From Datisca glomerata (Eukaryota > Streptophyta > Magnoliopsida > Cucurbitales > Datiscaceae): a DNA stretch of 64,000 nucleotides. The stretch spans positions 960,558 through 1,024,557 of the forward strand of contig QANY01007891.1 in the NCBI GenBank assembly GCA_003255025.1. Reading direction: 5' to 3'. The translations under genes were made by a program, and so were the position numbers. The notes beneath the pieces were generated by a model, which saw only the letters and a program-made list of their open reading frames with translations, had not been told where the DNA came from and made no database searches. Positions 10,503 to 23,475 of the stretch are shown here, one piece after another. Each line of letters starts with the position of its first letter. Position 1 is the stretch's first letter.

Positions 10503-13500
10503 CAACCCTATTATTGCTTTACTCGCGCTTAAAAAACTTAATGGTGATAACTTCATAATATGGAAGTCGAGTTTAAATTTGATGATAATATGTGACAACC
10601 ACAAGTTTGTTCTTACTGAGGAGTGTCCTGAGGAGGCCACTGCCAATGCCCCTAAGAATATTAGTGATAAGTTTGATGCTTCAATTATGTCCAACAATAA
10701 AGCTAAGTGCTACATGCTTGCGAGCATGAATGTTGTTCTGAGAACCAAGCATGAAAGTATGGAAACAGCCTATGAGATTATGAAATCTTTACAGGAACTG
10801 TTTGGGCAGCAGTCCGATCAAAATTGTCACTATGAGCTACATGACTACTAAGATGAAGAAAAGTACTTATGTGCATGAACATGTTTTAAACATGATCAAC
10901 ATAATGAATGAGGCAGAAGTACTTGGAGCTATCATTGATTAGCGAACTCAAGTCAGCATTATACTTGAATCGTTCACGCCTGCTTTTTCTACGTTTCAAC
11001 ATGACCCAATTGTTGAATGAACTGCAGACTTTTGAGTCACGCAACAAGAGTATGACCAAATAGGACGAGGTAAATGTTGCTGAGCAAAATCCTTCTTCCA
11101 TTGTTGTTAATAGTAACAAAATGAAGAAGAAAAATGATAAAGGCAAGAGTAAGAACAAGAAAGGAAAGAAAGCCAAGACATCAAGAAGAATAAGAACGAC
11201 AGCAAGCTAAAGGGAAAATGTTTCCATTGTGGTATTCAAGGTCACTGGAAGAGAAACTGTAAGAAATATCTCTCTGAGCTGAAAAAAGGTAAATATGATT
11301 TACTTATACTTGAAGTTTGTTTAGTGGAATATGATTTGTCATCCTAGATGATAGATTCATGAGTCACTAACCATGTATATTTTTCTTTGCAGATGCTTGA
11401 TTCGTTAATGGAGCTGGCTAATGGCGATATGATAATGAGAGTTGACAGTGGTGCGCTTGTGTCAGCAAAAGCATTGGGGACAGTCGGTTTGAGTTTTAGA
11501 AATAATTTTCTTATTTTGAACAATATTTATTTTATTCTTGAATTTTCGAGAAATTTGATTTCTTTATCGTTTTTGCATGAACAATTTTTTATGTTCTTAT
11601 AATAATAATCAATTTATTATTTCTAAGAATGGATTTAATATTTATCAGCAAAAGTTTTGAACATATTGTATATGTTTAAACTGACTGAACATGTGCGTTA
11701 AATAATTCAGAATTGTTTAAAGTAGCAAATCCTAAAAGTAACAAACGATAAAGAGTTTCTCATGATGATGACATGTATCTATGGCATCTTAGGTTGGGAC
11801 ATATTAATCTAGGTATACTAAACCAATTAATAAATCATGATGCTTTGAGAAAACTAAAAGTTGAGACTCTTCCAGTTTGTGAATCTTGTCTAGAGGGTAA
11901 AATGACCAATAGATCTTTCTCTGGAAAGGGCCAAAGAGCCAAATAATCACTTGAGCTAGTAAATAGTGATATCTATGGACCGATCAATGTACAAAATAGA
12001 GGTGAGTGTAAGTATTTTGTCACATTTATTGACGATTATTCTAGATATGGTTATACTTACCTAAAGCATAAAAAGTCTAAAACTTTTGAAAAGTTTAAAG
12101 ACTTCAACGCTGAAGTTGAAAATCAATTAGGCAAATCTTTTAAAACACTCCGATCAGATCGAGGTGGTGAATACTTGTATTTAGAATTCAAATATTACTT
12201 GCTGGAGTATAGCATTCTATCCTATTTCACAGCACCTGGAATGCCACAGCAAAATGGTGTTTCGAAAAGGAGAAATCAAACCCTATTAGATATGGTTAGG
12301 TCGATATTAAGCTACTCATCACTACCACTCACATTCTAGGGACATTCACTACAAACGTCAACCTACATTTTGAATGTACTGCCTTCAAAGTCTATAAGCG
12401 AGACATGTTAAGAGTTATGGAATGACTCCAAACCTATTTTGTGTCATTTTTGTATATGTGGGTGTCCAGCTCATGTTCTTAGACCTAAGATTGAAAAGTT
12501 TTACTCAAGGTCTGAAGTGTATATATTTGTTGCATATGCTCTAGAAACAAGAGGTGGGTACTTTTATAGTCACAATGATCAAAATGTGTTTGTATTGACA
12601 AATGCCACTTTCCTTTAACACAACTATATGGAAAACTACAAATCTTATAGTAAAGTAGTTATCAAAGAATTAGCATCTGATGAGATCAGACCACCTTTAT
12701 CATTAACTGATAAATGACAAATCATAGAAACCATTGTTCATGTTCAGGAAACCCCGGTTCAACATCATAGTGAAAGGGTTGTAAGACAACCTATTCACTA
12801 TGATCTAGAGGCACATGTCCTAGTGTCTGATACTAATAAGGACAATCTATTAACCTTTAAAGAGGTGATGGAAGATCCTGAAAAGGAGAAATCCCAAGAT
12901 GTGATGAACCAAGGAATGGAATCAATGTATTTCAATTCTATCTGGGAACTTGTACGTCCACCTGAAGATGTCAAGTCTCATTGGATATAAATGGATCTTC
13001 AAGAAGAAAAGATGTGCAAATGGGAAAGTAAAGACTTTCAAGGCACGACTGGTAACCAAATGCTATACACAAAGGGAATGAATTGATTATGATGAGACAT
13101 TCTCTCCTCGTTGCCATGCTAAAATCCATTCGTAACTTTTTATCTATAACCGCTAGTTTAGACTATGAAATATGACAAATTGATGTCAAAAAAGCTTTTC
13201 TGAATGGTTCTCTTGAAGAAAGCATCTATATGATGCAAACTAGAAGAATTCATTAAAAAGGAAAGATCAGAAAGTATGTAAGTTGCTTAAATCCATTTAT
13301 GGATTAAAGTAATCGTCAAGATCTTGGAGTCTTACCTTTGATGAAATTATTAAATCGTGTGGCTTCGAGAAAAATGTTGATGAAGCTTGTGTTTATAAAT
13401 ACATCAAAGATAAGATAGTGATTTTCTTAGTTTTGTATGAAGACGATCCCTACTCATTAGGAATGATGTAGAAACTTTATCGAAAGTAAAGAATCGGTTA

Positions 13501-14131
13501 ATTGAGAAATTTCAAATGAAATATTTGAGAAATGCGAGCTATGTTCTAGGCATCCAAATCCTAAGGGATAGAAAGAACAAGCTCTTGGCACTTTCTCAAG
13601 TATCTTGTATGGATTAGGTATTTGAGAGATTCTCTATGAAAAATTTTAAGAAAGGTCAACTACTGACCATACATAGAATTGTCATTTCCAAGAAGCAGTG
13701 TCCTAAGACACTTAAGGAGGAATATGATATGAAAAATGTCCTTTATGCTTCAGTTGTTGGTAGTTTCAGGTATGCAATATTGTGTATGAGACCAGACATC
13801 TGTTATGTAATAGAAATTGTTAGTCGTTATCAATCAAATCATGGTTTAGAACATTGGATTGCAATAACACATTCTTAAGTATCTCTGGAGAATGAGAAGT
13901 TATATGCTTGTTCATTTAGGTGAAGACTTGAATCTCAACGGATATACTAATTCTGAATCAGATAAGGATGGTCAAAAGTCGACATCTGGATCACACACCT
14001 AGGTGATCTGACTGTTATAGAGATAACGTTGGATAAGAACATGGCTTACCCATTTACCAAGACACTTCCTGCGAAATCGTTTAAGGGTCATGTGCAAAAT
14101 ATGGGGTTGAGAGAGATGTCACATTTGTTTT
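10503..14131 (+). pseudogene. Ty1/copia gag-pol remnant (forward element)
   Basis: Domains occur in copia order, interrupted by many stops and frameshifts. Gag starts NPIIALLALKKLNGDNF and includes HESMETAYEIMKSLQELFGQ. A CCHC zinc knuckle (C-x2-C-x4-H-x4-C) lies at 11219-11260. A protease region around 11345-11600 has MIDS where D-S-G is usual. A pre-integrase motif YLWHLRLGH lies near 11775. The integrase core has VNSDIYGPI (near 11965) and LRSDRGGEY (near 12155). Reverse-transcriptase pieces follow, and an RNase H part with MRPDICYVIEIVSRYQ lies near 13785. The order protease-integrase-RT-RNase H is diagnostic of copia rather than gypsy. No long frame survives, so the element is dead. Confidence 0.9.
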
Positions 14132-14147
14132 AGGGCAAGTGGGAGAT
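14132..14147 (+). other. Polypurine tract of the forward copia element
   Basis: The purine-rich run AGGGCAAGTGGGAGAT stands immediately before the 3' LTR start TGTTGGG. CAAGTGGGAGA followed by TGTTGG is the standard plus-strand priming site and LTR junction of many plant copia elements. Confidence 0.85.
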
Positions 14148-16347
14148 TGTTGGGCATAATGCTCTCAAAGCATGTGTTTAGAAAATTTTAAAATGAAATT
14201 GATGAATTACAATTTTCTCATAATTGTTCTTTTAAATTATTGTTGAATAATTTATATATATATATATATATATATGAAATTTCTATATTCATTAATGAGA
14301 CTATGATCATGTATAAATACGGGATGATTAAGACCATAGATAATGAATAAAATAGTCCGCAACATATTAAAGTATAGAATCTTTAATGAATGGTTGCTAG
14401 ACCCATTCATTAAACATTATGACTGCATGTGATCTAGATCTGGATCACTAATGTGAATAGACATCTTAGTAAATGTACTTTATGTAATTAGATTATATAG
14501 GGCATGAATGATGTGGATTAATATCTTTATTAACATGCCGTTTATCATAAAAATTTAATACACATAAAAACTGATGATCATATGTAGATCAATCTGAATC
14601 TTGAGTAGTTATGAACTCTTATGCATGACTACTAGATCTTTTGATTAACTCATTAAGGTTTGTTTGTAAAATAGACTAGTGACTTTTGTTTTGGAGATTT
14701 AGTGATATGGATGACTGAGAATATGATCTTACAAGATTTAGAATCCAAGCTTTTCTAATGGATCATATATTGGTCCTCGTCAGTGTTAATTCTGAAACTG
14801 AATGGTTATTGAGCTCAAATTTATAATACGATTATAAATTGACCATTCACTAGTGAATTAATGGTTCTTAAGGATCAAGAGGTAGAAGGCTAAAACGATG
14901 ATTTTGACCAACTCTAATTTACGAACTAATAATTAAAGGATAAAATTACATGAAGTGATTATTTAATGGACTACACGAGAATACTTTGTAAATATATTTT
15001 GTAATTGCTAAGCGTGCAATTTCATATTTATAATGGAGTAATAATGGAATTAATAAATAAAATTATTTTATTAAAAACATTTAATTAATAATCTAGTTTA
15101 TTGGAGCATAGAATTATGGGTTCATGGTCCTGAAGCCACCTCTATACTATACAGTTTAGACTGTGAATTTTTTAGGACATGAGAAAAAGACTAGCTTACA
15201 TAAGGAATTAAATTTCTAGGGTAATATATAATTATGAGATAATTATGTGATATTAATTAATTAATAATATTATTTATTATAATTTTTCAAAAATTACAGA
15301 TAAATAATAATACGATTAATTTAATGTTGATAGATTAGTAGGACAGAATATTTGATTTATGAAACTAGTAATATTAAATCATTATGAGATAATGATTTGA
15401 TTTGATTTAACTAATCTGTTAATTAACAGATAAGATAATTGATTGAGAGATTAGATAACTTAATTTTGAATTGACTGATATCTAGATTTTTATTTGATTA
15501 ATATAAATAGTAAATTATAGGATAATTATCACGTTGCATATTAGACTGGCACATGTCAGTCTCTGATTTTTGAATCAGAGATTGACAAGAGTTACTAGTG
15601 CCGTGTGGCACTACAGTAACACGTGGGACACTTGAGTGCCCCCCGACACAACAGTGGTGCCGTGAATCAGCAGTGTTGTGAGGTACTGTTGATCTACATG
15701 GCACACTGCAGTGTCATGTAGCACTGCAGTATTGGCTCAAAATGCAATGGACCACTGCAATTGCATATTTTATAATTCCCTAAAAATCTGATGAGCCTTG
15801 ACCTAGAAGATATAGGTAGGTATTGTTCTATTGGCCTCAAAGAGAAATCACAAGCTATCCAAAGCTAAGTGAATAATCTGATCGATTAATTGTTAATCGA
15901 AACTCTGTGAGTTCTATTATTCTCTCTCAGAGTTATGTCTTAAATAGTCATTCTTCAAAATCTCTAGATCTCATGTGTTGAATACATCTAGAAACAGAAA
16001 AATATTTTTGATTTATTCTATGTACCCTCACACGTCCTAGTATGTTTGAGGATTGACTTGGAAGAATTTGGTGTGGATCTCACAGTCTGTTGTTCGTGGT
16101 ATTACAAGTTTGTCGTTTACAATGATGCTTGATAAGACCACAAGATGTATAATTCATATCTCTGTATGTTTTACATTTAATGTAGAGATATATAATGAGT
16201 CTGATGAGAAAAATATTTTTCATTAAATTTTTTTTATTTTTTTGAAAACCATGGCGTCACAATTGTTTTCATTTTATAAATCAACAAAGTTTTAATTTTT
16301 TTTAAAAACCACCACGCCTTTGCCGCGTAATGCCATAAATTCTAACA
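14148..16347 (+). mobile_element. 3' LTR of the forward long-LTR copia element
   Basis: It begins TGTTGGGCATAATGCTCTC directly after the polypurine tract and ends TTCTAACA, about 2.2 kb. It aligns in blocks with LTR-A, the inverted LTR and the solo LTR at 52104. An (AT)n tract lies at 14251-14275. A foldback cluster occupies 15545-15740: TCTCTGATT paired with AATCAGAGA, and ACTAGTGCC paired with GGCACTA. The bases beyond the end (TTAAT) do not match those before LTR-A, so no target duplication is demonstrable. Confidence 0.85.
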
Positions 16348-16462
16348 TTAATTTAATACCCATTGCCACGTGTCTAAAATATCCCATGGGCAATGGGGTT
16401 TAATACCCATTGCCACATGTTCACCTTACTGATATTTTCAGCCATGGCTGTTCCAAAATGAG
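16348..16462. repeat. Short direct repeats between two elements
   Basis: TAATACCCATTGCCAC occurs at about 16353 and again at about 16402, each followed by a variant of GTGT/ATGT. The stretch separates the copia 3' LTR from the hAT-like element and holds no gene. Confidence 0.6.
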
Positions 16463-16470
16463 AGAAAAAC

Positions 16471-17800
16471 TAGGGATGTACACGGTTCGGTTCGGTCGGT
16501 TAGTAAGATATTTTTGTAATCGAACCGAATTCACCGGTTACCTATATAACCGAACCAAACTGAAAAGGTGTAACCATCTGGAAACGAACCAAATATAACT
16601 AAAGTAATCGGTTCAGTTTGATTACTTGTAACCGGTTCGGCTGCACCTGTAAAACGTCTTAAAACAGCAAGAATTTTAAAGTGAAAACATCAATGGATCA
16701 AGAATCAAATATAATTTTCATTACTCCATACACTAACCCCCATTCAATTTTAATACTACTAAATCCAAATATCCAGTAAAATATTAGCATGTTACAATAA
16801 TTAAAGTCCAACAATATAAACTTGGTTACAAACTAATAACAACATAATAGAGATAAACTATATATACCTTGACATTATTCAATTCAAGGTAAACTAGAAC
16901 AGTTGATGCATATGGCCAAGGAAAGTAAACAATGAGGGGTGGAGAGAGAGTCTAGGGTTAATAATTTAAGAATAGGAGAAAAAAACCAAGACATATAATC
17001 TAGAACAAAAAACATATCAACTTAGGAAGATCTTCTCAAAGAGATTCTAAGGTTACTTACACTAGCATCACACAATCATTTAGTGATTCAATCCAGGATT
17101 TTAAAAAAACTTGGACCAATAAATGGTTCACAAAAAGGGTAAGGCATCATTGCTTGCATAATATGCCTCAGTTTAAGGTAGTAAATTAGCAGTGATGAAC
17201 ACTAGAAACTTTGATACAAAACCTAGATACGTACAAACAACCAAATTCACAGAGAAGGAGAGATTATATAGACTTAGAGTAAATGAATACAATCAAAAGC
17301 TGATTCAAAAAGTCTCAAAAAATTGGATCATCAAACCTACGATTTGTTAACAGATCTATAATTCAGAGGCGTGGATTTGCTAACAGATCTACAATTCAAA
17401 GCTAACAAATCTAAGCTAAGTTTGAAATTGTACATACCTTCAAAGAGACAGAGAGCCTATGGAAGCTTCGAGCTCGGTGATGGTTGTCAAGAGGGAATGA
17501 TGAAAGAAAATGGTGGAAGCTTCGAGCTCGACGATGGTTGTCGAGAGGGACTGAGGAAAGAAAATTGTGGACGAGGGATTGAGGGAGAGTCTGGAGATAA
17601 TGGTTGTTGAGAGGGAGAGGAAAGAAATTGGATGGAGGCACCACTCGAGCTGAGTGTTAGGGTTAGTTTTAGTTTTTTTTTACTTCAACTCAACTTGATA
17701 TTAATAATAATTAAAAAATATAAAATATATATTAAAAAATGGTTATAATCGATTATTTATGGAGAAAATAATTTGGTTATTAAAAATAACTGCACCCCTG
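16471..17800. mobile_element. Non-autonomous hAT-like DNA transposon
   Basis: The left end TAGGGATGTACACGGTT and the right end (opposite strand) CAGGGGTGCAGTTATTT are imperfect inverted termini of hAT type, CAGGGGTG consensus. They are flanked by 8-bp near-duplications, AGAAAAAC on the left and GCAAAAAC on the right (6 of 8 match). The hAT superfamily makes 8-bp target duplications. Subterminal repeats of CGGTTCGGTT and AACCGAACC fill the left 190 bp. No transposase domain is seen. The interior holds a 54-bp tandem repeat with frames open on both strands (17371-17644). Confidence 0.7.
17461..17570. repeat. 54-bp tandem repeat inside the hAT-like element
   Basis: The word GGAAGCTTCGAGCTCG starts at 17461 and again at 17515, and the following GATGGTTGTC-GAGAGGGA-TGA-GAAAGAAAA is shared. 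The unit is 18 codons, so the plus-strand frame repeats GGSFELxDGCxEGxxKEN, and the minus strand is open too. I see no family for either frame; an expanded cargo repeat without function is the simplest reading. Confidence 0.7.
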
Positions 17801-18310
17801 GCAAAAACAAAACGCAGAGGTCACCGCTCAGATTTTCATGCTCATCCGCACTTCACTCAGCAGCGACTAGGACCTCCTCGGAGCAATTTTCTCCTCATGA
17901 AAAGGGAAACTATTCAAAAAGCTTAGCTCAGAACGGACCCAAAATGGTATTCTTTCTTATTCTTATTACTTTTCTTATTGTTCTGTTTCAAAGAAGTTCC
18001 AAACAAAGATTTGGTACTCGCTCAAATATGTCACCGTGTGGAGATAGGAAAAGCTCGCCAACCACGCTAATCCATTTTATTTCATTTTTGTCGCAAACCC
18101 TGATGTCGAAATCAGATGTTAGTCTCGTCGGTTCATAATCCAAAGGCGCAGTTTGTTTTTCAGAAGTGAGCAATGGAGGTAATCTGTAAAAGTCAGAGAG
18201 TCTTGTAAAAGGAAGCACAGACGAGTCCATGAAAGTTGTGTGGGTGAAAGGGAAGAAAGAGAGCAGAGTATTATTGGTTTACAACTCAACTCATTTTCTT
18301 CTTTTTCCAT
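17801..18310. other. Upstream region of the cyclin pseudogene, no gene seen
   Basis: The stretch holds overlapping open frames on both strands (17773-18138 plus, 17988-18230 minus), none with recognisable domains. It probably represents the duplicated promoter region that came with the cyclin fragment. Confidence 0.4.
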
Positions 18311-18318
18311 TATATAAA
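18311..18318 (+). promoter_or_regulatory. TATA box retained by the cyclin pseudogene
   Basis: TATATAAA lies about 105 bases before the pseudogene ATG, followed by a CT-rich leader of plant 5' UTR type. Its presence suggests the fragment arose by a DNA-level duplication including the promoter, not by reverse transcription. Confidence 0.5.
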
Positions 18319-18415
18319 TCTCCCTCAAACCCCCAAACCATTCCTCTGTTTTCTCTGTCTAAAAAACAAATCCCTTCACAAATTCCCTCGTTTTTGAATT
18401 AGAGAAATAAATTAG

Positions 18416-18665
18416 ATGGCCATAAGTTCAAATTCTCAAACAATTTCACCTAGAAAGTTTCGATCTGATTTGTACAACTACTCATACGAAGATGAACCCA
18501 ACACTCCCTTAATGATAAACGTGCTTGCTTCTCTAATTGAAAGGAGATGGCCAGGAATCAAAGGATTTCCGGGAATTGCAGATGGGCTTTGGCGATGGGA
18601 ATGAGTCTCCTGACATGATTATTCAATCATATTTATAGAGAATTTTTAGGTACACAAAACCAGGT
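18416..18665 (+). pseudogene. P-type (U-type) cyclin pseudogene, N-terminal fragment
   Basis: The 5' part encodes SPRKFRSDLYNYSYEDEPNT followed by a PLMINVLASLIER-like segment, matching the N-terminus of plant CYCP3/U2-type cyclins (CDK-binding regulatory subunits; usual length a little over 200 residues). After about codon 43 the frame is wrong because of a 1-base loss near 18544. The +1 frame restores MARNQRISGNCRW. A second shift near 18610 leads to PDMIIQSYL, a TAG at 18636-18638, then RIFRYTKPG, which is the family's PDMTIQSYLERIFRYT block. Nothing resembling the rest of the cyclin box follows. The sequence shows the decay directly; the family call rests on these blocks. Confidence 0.85.
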
Positions 18666-19881
18666 GTATAGGAAGTGAAGAAACGGTGAAGAAATACTGC
18701 AGCATATTGGAGCTCCCATAATAAAAAATGAAGGAATTGCAGGGAAAGGGTTGTCGCGGGTGAAGCAGAAACAGGGAAGGGAGGGGGAAATTTGACGCCA
18801 TTTCATGGGGAAATGTGGGTTGGTGGGAGGGAAGGATGGCTTACACGCTTAAATTATTCCATTATTTATTAAAAGATTATGTGTAAGTTACGAGCATTTG
18901 ATTTCTGTCATTTTTTTGAACGGAAATCACGGTAAGAGGTATAGTTGATATAAAATGAAAAATGAGAAAGTTTTAGGAAGGATTTTAAAAATCAGTGGAA
19001 CAGATGGTATAATTGCACAAAGGTCGGTGGGTCCAATATAATTAATCTCTCTAAAAAAGTTTATTAATTTACGTGCATCTATCTGGTCCGATTGAACGAC
19101 TCTTTTTAAGAGACATGAAAGTAAAAAGAAAATATCGTCCAAGAAAGTCTCACAACCTAGTCGTCGGCACAATAATAATGACATTTGCAGATGTGTAATA
19201 AAAAAATGAATCTGATTGAAGAAATGGATGTCTTTTAAGAACAAAATTCTTAAAAGAACGTTAGCCTAACAAATATACTAATTTCACGGAGGGGGGAGAG
19301 GGATGACTTAAAATTCTTGATCAAGTGAACGGATGTATGTACTGAGGGTGTACGGATTTTATTTGTGTAACCATGTGTTTCAACGTTAAATCCCCTTGAT
19401 AATTTGTTGATCTCATTTTTTTGAGGTATAAAAAACTTGTCCTTTTTAAGAGAGAGATTTGTGCAAATAGTACACTTGAGGGCAGTCCACAGCTATTATA
19501 CCATTAACAACGCCACAAATCTGTGCATTTGCGTGTATATAATCAACATGGGATTAGAAAGAATTGAATACTAACTTAGCAAGAAGTTACAATTAATGAT
19601 GCTACAGTCTGAGGTTAGCTTGAGAATGAGTTGTCAGATTCTCCACACAGAATGTAAGTAGTTGATATGGGTGGCCAAAACTATGCAGCGCCTCAGAGTT
19701 TCGTAGTTGTATAATGTTAGCCAATGCTATTGCGTGGATGTACAATCAGGGCAATGTCCAAAGAGCAAACAGCCTCCAATCCATCTGATGTCGCACTAAA
19801 GAGGAGTTGACCTCTTCCAAAATACACAGAATCCGAAAGACCATAAAACATTAGTGTTAAAACTCCAATTTGTTCGTTCGC
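18666..19881. other. Intergenic region downstream of KTN80
   Basis: No gene is seen. The first 200 bases are purine-rich trailing sequence of the cyclin pseudogene. The last few hundred bases (about 19550-19881) should be the 3' UTR and polyadenylation region of the minus-strand katanin gene, but I could not place the cleavage site. Confidence 0.5.
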
Positions 19882-22800
19882 TCATGACGTATCCTGAAGA
19901 GCAAGATTCAACTCCTGTGCAAACTTTGACACTGATCCCCCTCTTCTATGGATTGATATAGGCCAAGAAAAAATAACAGGAATGTCAAACCGACAGCTAC
20001 ATGTTTCTACAAGTGGAATTGGTGATACAAACTGATTAATATGTTACCTGCTAAGGGCAGGAAGGCAGCGCTTGACTTTTTCAAGTTCTATAAAACAGAT
20101 ATTGCAACGTTCCAGCCTGCAACACTCGCTATTAAGTTAGCCGTCTCAAGTTGTTAGCAACTTAGTATTTAAATATTGGATCATTCAATGGTACCGGGGA
20201 TGTATCATACAGGAGGAGAGAGAAAGAAATAGTGGCGAGGGGGCAGATCTTTTCTTTGTCGTCCCCACTCTCCCTCTCCTCCACTATATTAGAGTTACAG
20301 TAACATAGAGTTTTCCTTAAATATTATATACTTTTTAAAAGTTGAAAATACCTTTGCTCAGCCTCAATATCTACACCAACTGATGATGATGCTGATACTG
20401 TTGAGTAGATAACAGAACCAAATATTCTCACCAGTTTAAGAAGAATTTCCAGAGAAATATCCAAAAACCTAGAGTAAAGGCAGACTTGTCAATATGAGCT
20501 ATACATTCAGCAAGTAAAAGTGAAAAGGGTAAGTGTTACCTATCCATGCGGCTTTCAAGAAGGCCTGTCAGAAGAGGCAGAAGACAAGTGCAAATATCAA
20601 GCGTCACCAAGTCAATTTTCTCTGTCATAATGCTAACTACATCTGCAATTACCTGCAAAAACATAGACATATAACAGTCAACAGTAGTCCTTCAAGTTCC
20701 GGCCTGGATATATCATATTACTGCAATATACTTACAGCATGATCAGCCATCTTCTCCATTGCACCAATAACACCCTTGATGTCATTCCTTTCCCAATATC
20801 TATAGAGTACCTACATAACATTTGCCATAAGTTCAGCATTTTTCTCATCAAAAGTACATATCGACATCACAGCATTATCACTGTATAGAGTTGAGACAAG
20901 CGTGATAATTTCAGGTTTTGACTGTTAATTGAAGTCCTAGTTGTGATCAAGCAAATGTAAGGAGTTTATATCTTCACACTCATACGTGACTTATATTATT
21001 TCTCTAGATTATATGACAGTGAGCATACCCATGCTATCTTACTTCACCTCGTACTAACAGGAAGAAAAAGGTGTCATTAGACATTTAGCTCTCAGCTCTT
21101 TAACATTACTTACGAGGAAGTAATTACAAAGAGATACTCAATCTATCATCCCTGCTACAGTTATATGAGAATAGAAACAAACACACATTTGCTTCATTGC
21201 CAATCCCTTTCTGTTATCAAGATTGCTATCAATATATTTTTATAGGAAAAGAAACTGAACAATAATTAAAAAGGAAAGATGTAAAAAAAAAGGATAAGAG
21301 AAAAAGAAGTCCTCACAACCTAGAAAGAAAGACAAAAGTTACAAACAACTATCAACCCAACCCCACATCCTTAAAAAGTTTGGACTTAGAAGCCGATACA
21401 GACGCCATGTTTTAAACCAAATTGCATTAAACTCCATCATTGATTGGTCGTTCTCTTATTTTGTTTCAACCTAAAACCCACCATAAATTACTAATTGCAA
21501 TCTCCATGAAGTCCTCTTCTTCTTTGAAAGACTTGTAACAAATAACTCGATGGAACTCAAATCTGAAGGAAATGGTGACTACAAGTCTCCAAGTCAGCTT
21601 TGCACACTAAACACAACTAAGGAGAAATGTATATCGAAGGGTTTCACCTCCAAATTATATCACAAGTATTAAGTTGACCCAAAACTAACAACAGCAAAAG
21701 ACATTTTAACCTTAGAAAGTAAGATGGTTTCCAAGCAAGTTTATGGGTAAATGAAACACGAGTTTGAGACTTCGATTTAATAAGTGCAAGAAATAAGATT
21801 TACAAGCATTTTCTTATTTGAATATGAGTGCACTGCATAAGAATATGAGTTCAGCAAATCTGTTCGATTTTCGGAATGGTAAAGAATTTATCAAAAACTC
21901 CAAGGATAGATACACCAATCCCTTTTAATGAATAATGGTAGTTATATCCGTCCATTACCAAATTAAATGAAGCAACAAATCCCAACTCACCATCCATTTC
22001 TCGTATCTCCCCAGTTAAATTATAATGTGGAACCAAGGCCCTTAGCCCCCTGCCCCTTGACAAAAAAAAATTAAAATGTGAAATAAAAATAGTTTTTAGT
22101 TAATGCCTTCTCAAACTGATTCAAATTCCATTAATCCACCCAAAATAGGTCAAATTCGGCGACATCACCTAATTTATTACTATTGATTTAGAGAAGCCAC
22201 TTCAGTTTTAAATTATTTATTTCCGCAGAATTTCCTAGAGGGTATAGTCAGGATGGAAAATAACCATAATTGAGGAAAAAGGATGTCAAAGGGTTCATCT
22301 CCCCTCCTAGTATGCTCCCACAATCGATGAACTAAGAAAGGGAGACATGGAATAAAGTGATCAACCAGTGATTCCTGCCCATAACTACATTATTCAAGTA
22401 TCAAGTCAACCATTAGATAGTAGGCCATATCTTCTTTTAGTTACAGAATGCTGCAATAAGTCATGTTACAGAGATAACTCTAAAGTCATTTCCAAGAGAA
22501 AACCCTGGTCAATAGGTTCCCTACACCTAGTCGATCCTCATTCTAGACTAATAACTACATTAAATTTGACAAGGAGATCCATCTTACGCTCATTGAAGCA
22601 AGAGTCTGCTTAAGTTTTCTAAGTATTTAGCAACACTTACTGGAAATTCAAAATTGCTCATAGGTTAATAATAGTACAAGGAAAAGTTCTCGTTGACCAG
22701 TTCTCTCCCTTCCTCCTCTCTCTCTCACTTATGTTCCTCATTTTTTGTTGATTATTATACAAAAATTTTAATTTTCACAAGAAGAATTAAATCTTCATAG

Positions 22801-23422
22801 GAGAGAAGTCATTCTTATTCAATTCTAAAGTATTTATTGGAAAGATTAATAAAAAGAATTATAATTTGTGGGTCGTATGTCTGGGGTGGCAATATAAAAG
22901 TTGTACATTTTAATTACCTGCAACTTGGTTGTACGAGACTGCATGGAGCTGATAAATTGGTCATGTTGATCCAGTACATCTGCTATAGCATCATCATCAC
23001 TTGCAGACACTGTTTCTTTTTCAGATGATAAATGATATCGTCTCTGTTTAAACTTAGAACAGAAGAAAAGAAGCAATAGTAAGAAAAAGAAAAAGTGCAA
23101 GAAGTTATTATCATCCCAGACTAGTTTTTGTGATTTTTAAAAGCATTTGTCACATGATACGATCAGAAAAGCATTTCGCATACAATTAGACTGTTTATTA
23201 TTGCAATATTTTCAGCAAATGTGCTAGCAACAACTTGTAGAATTCATTATGACATCACCATATTTTTGCAAAACCATCAATGTACATTTCTGAGTGCGTT
23301 TCAAATTTACAAGTCTTAAGTTGATCATAAATATCATGAAAACTTTAGATTAACATGTCCCAATACCATCGCCCAAAACAAACCTTTTCTACAAGTCAAA
23401 AGGGACGAGAAATGAGTAAAGA

Positions 23423-23475
<53 letters not shown>

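Noticed and set aside
10389..10697. 102-codon minus-strand frame
   Set aside because: It is antisense to copia gag and crosses the LTR-gag junction.
17773..18138. 121-codon plus-strand frame with a hydrophobic segment
   Set aside because: No family signature; it overlaps another frame on the minus strand and crosses the hAT-like element border.
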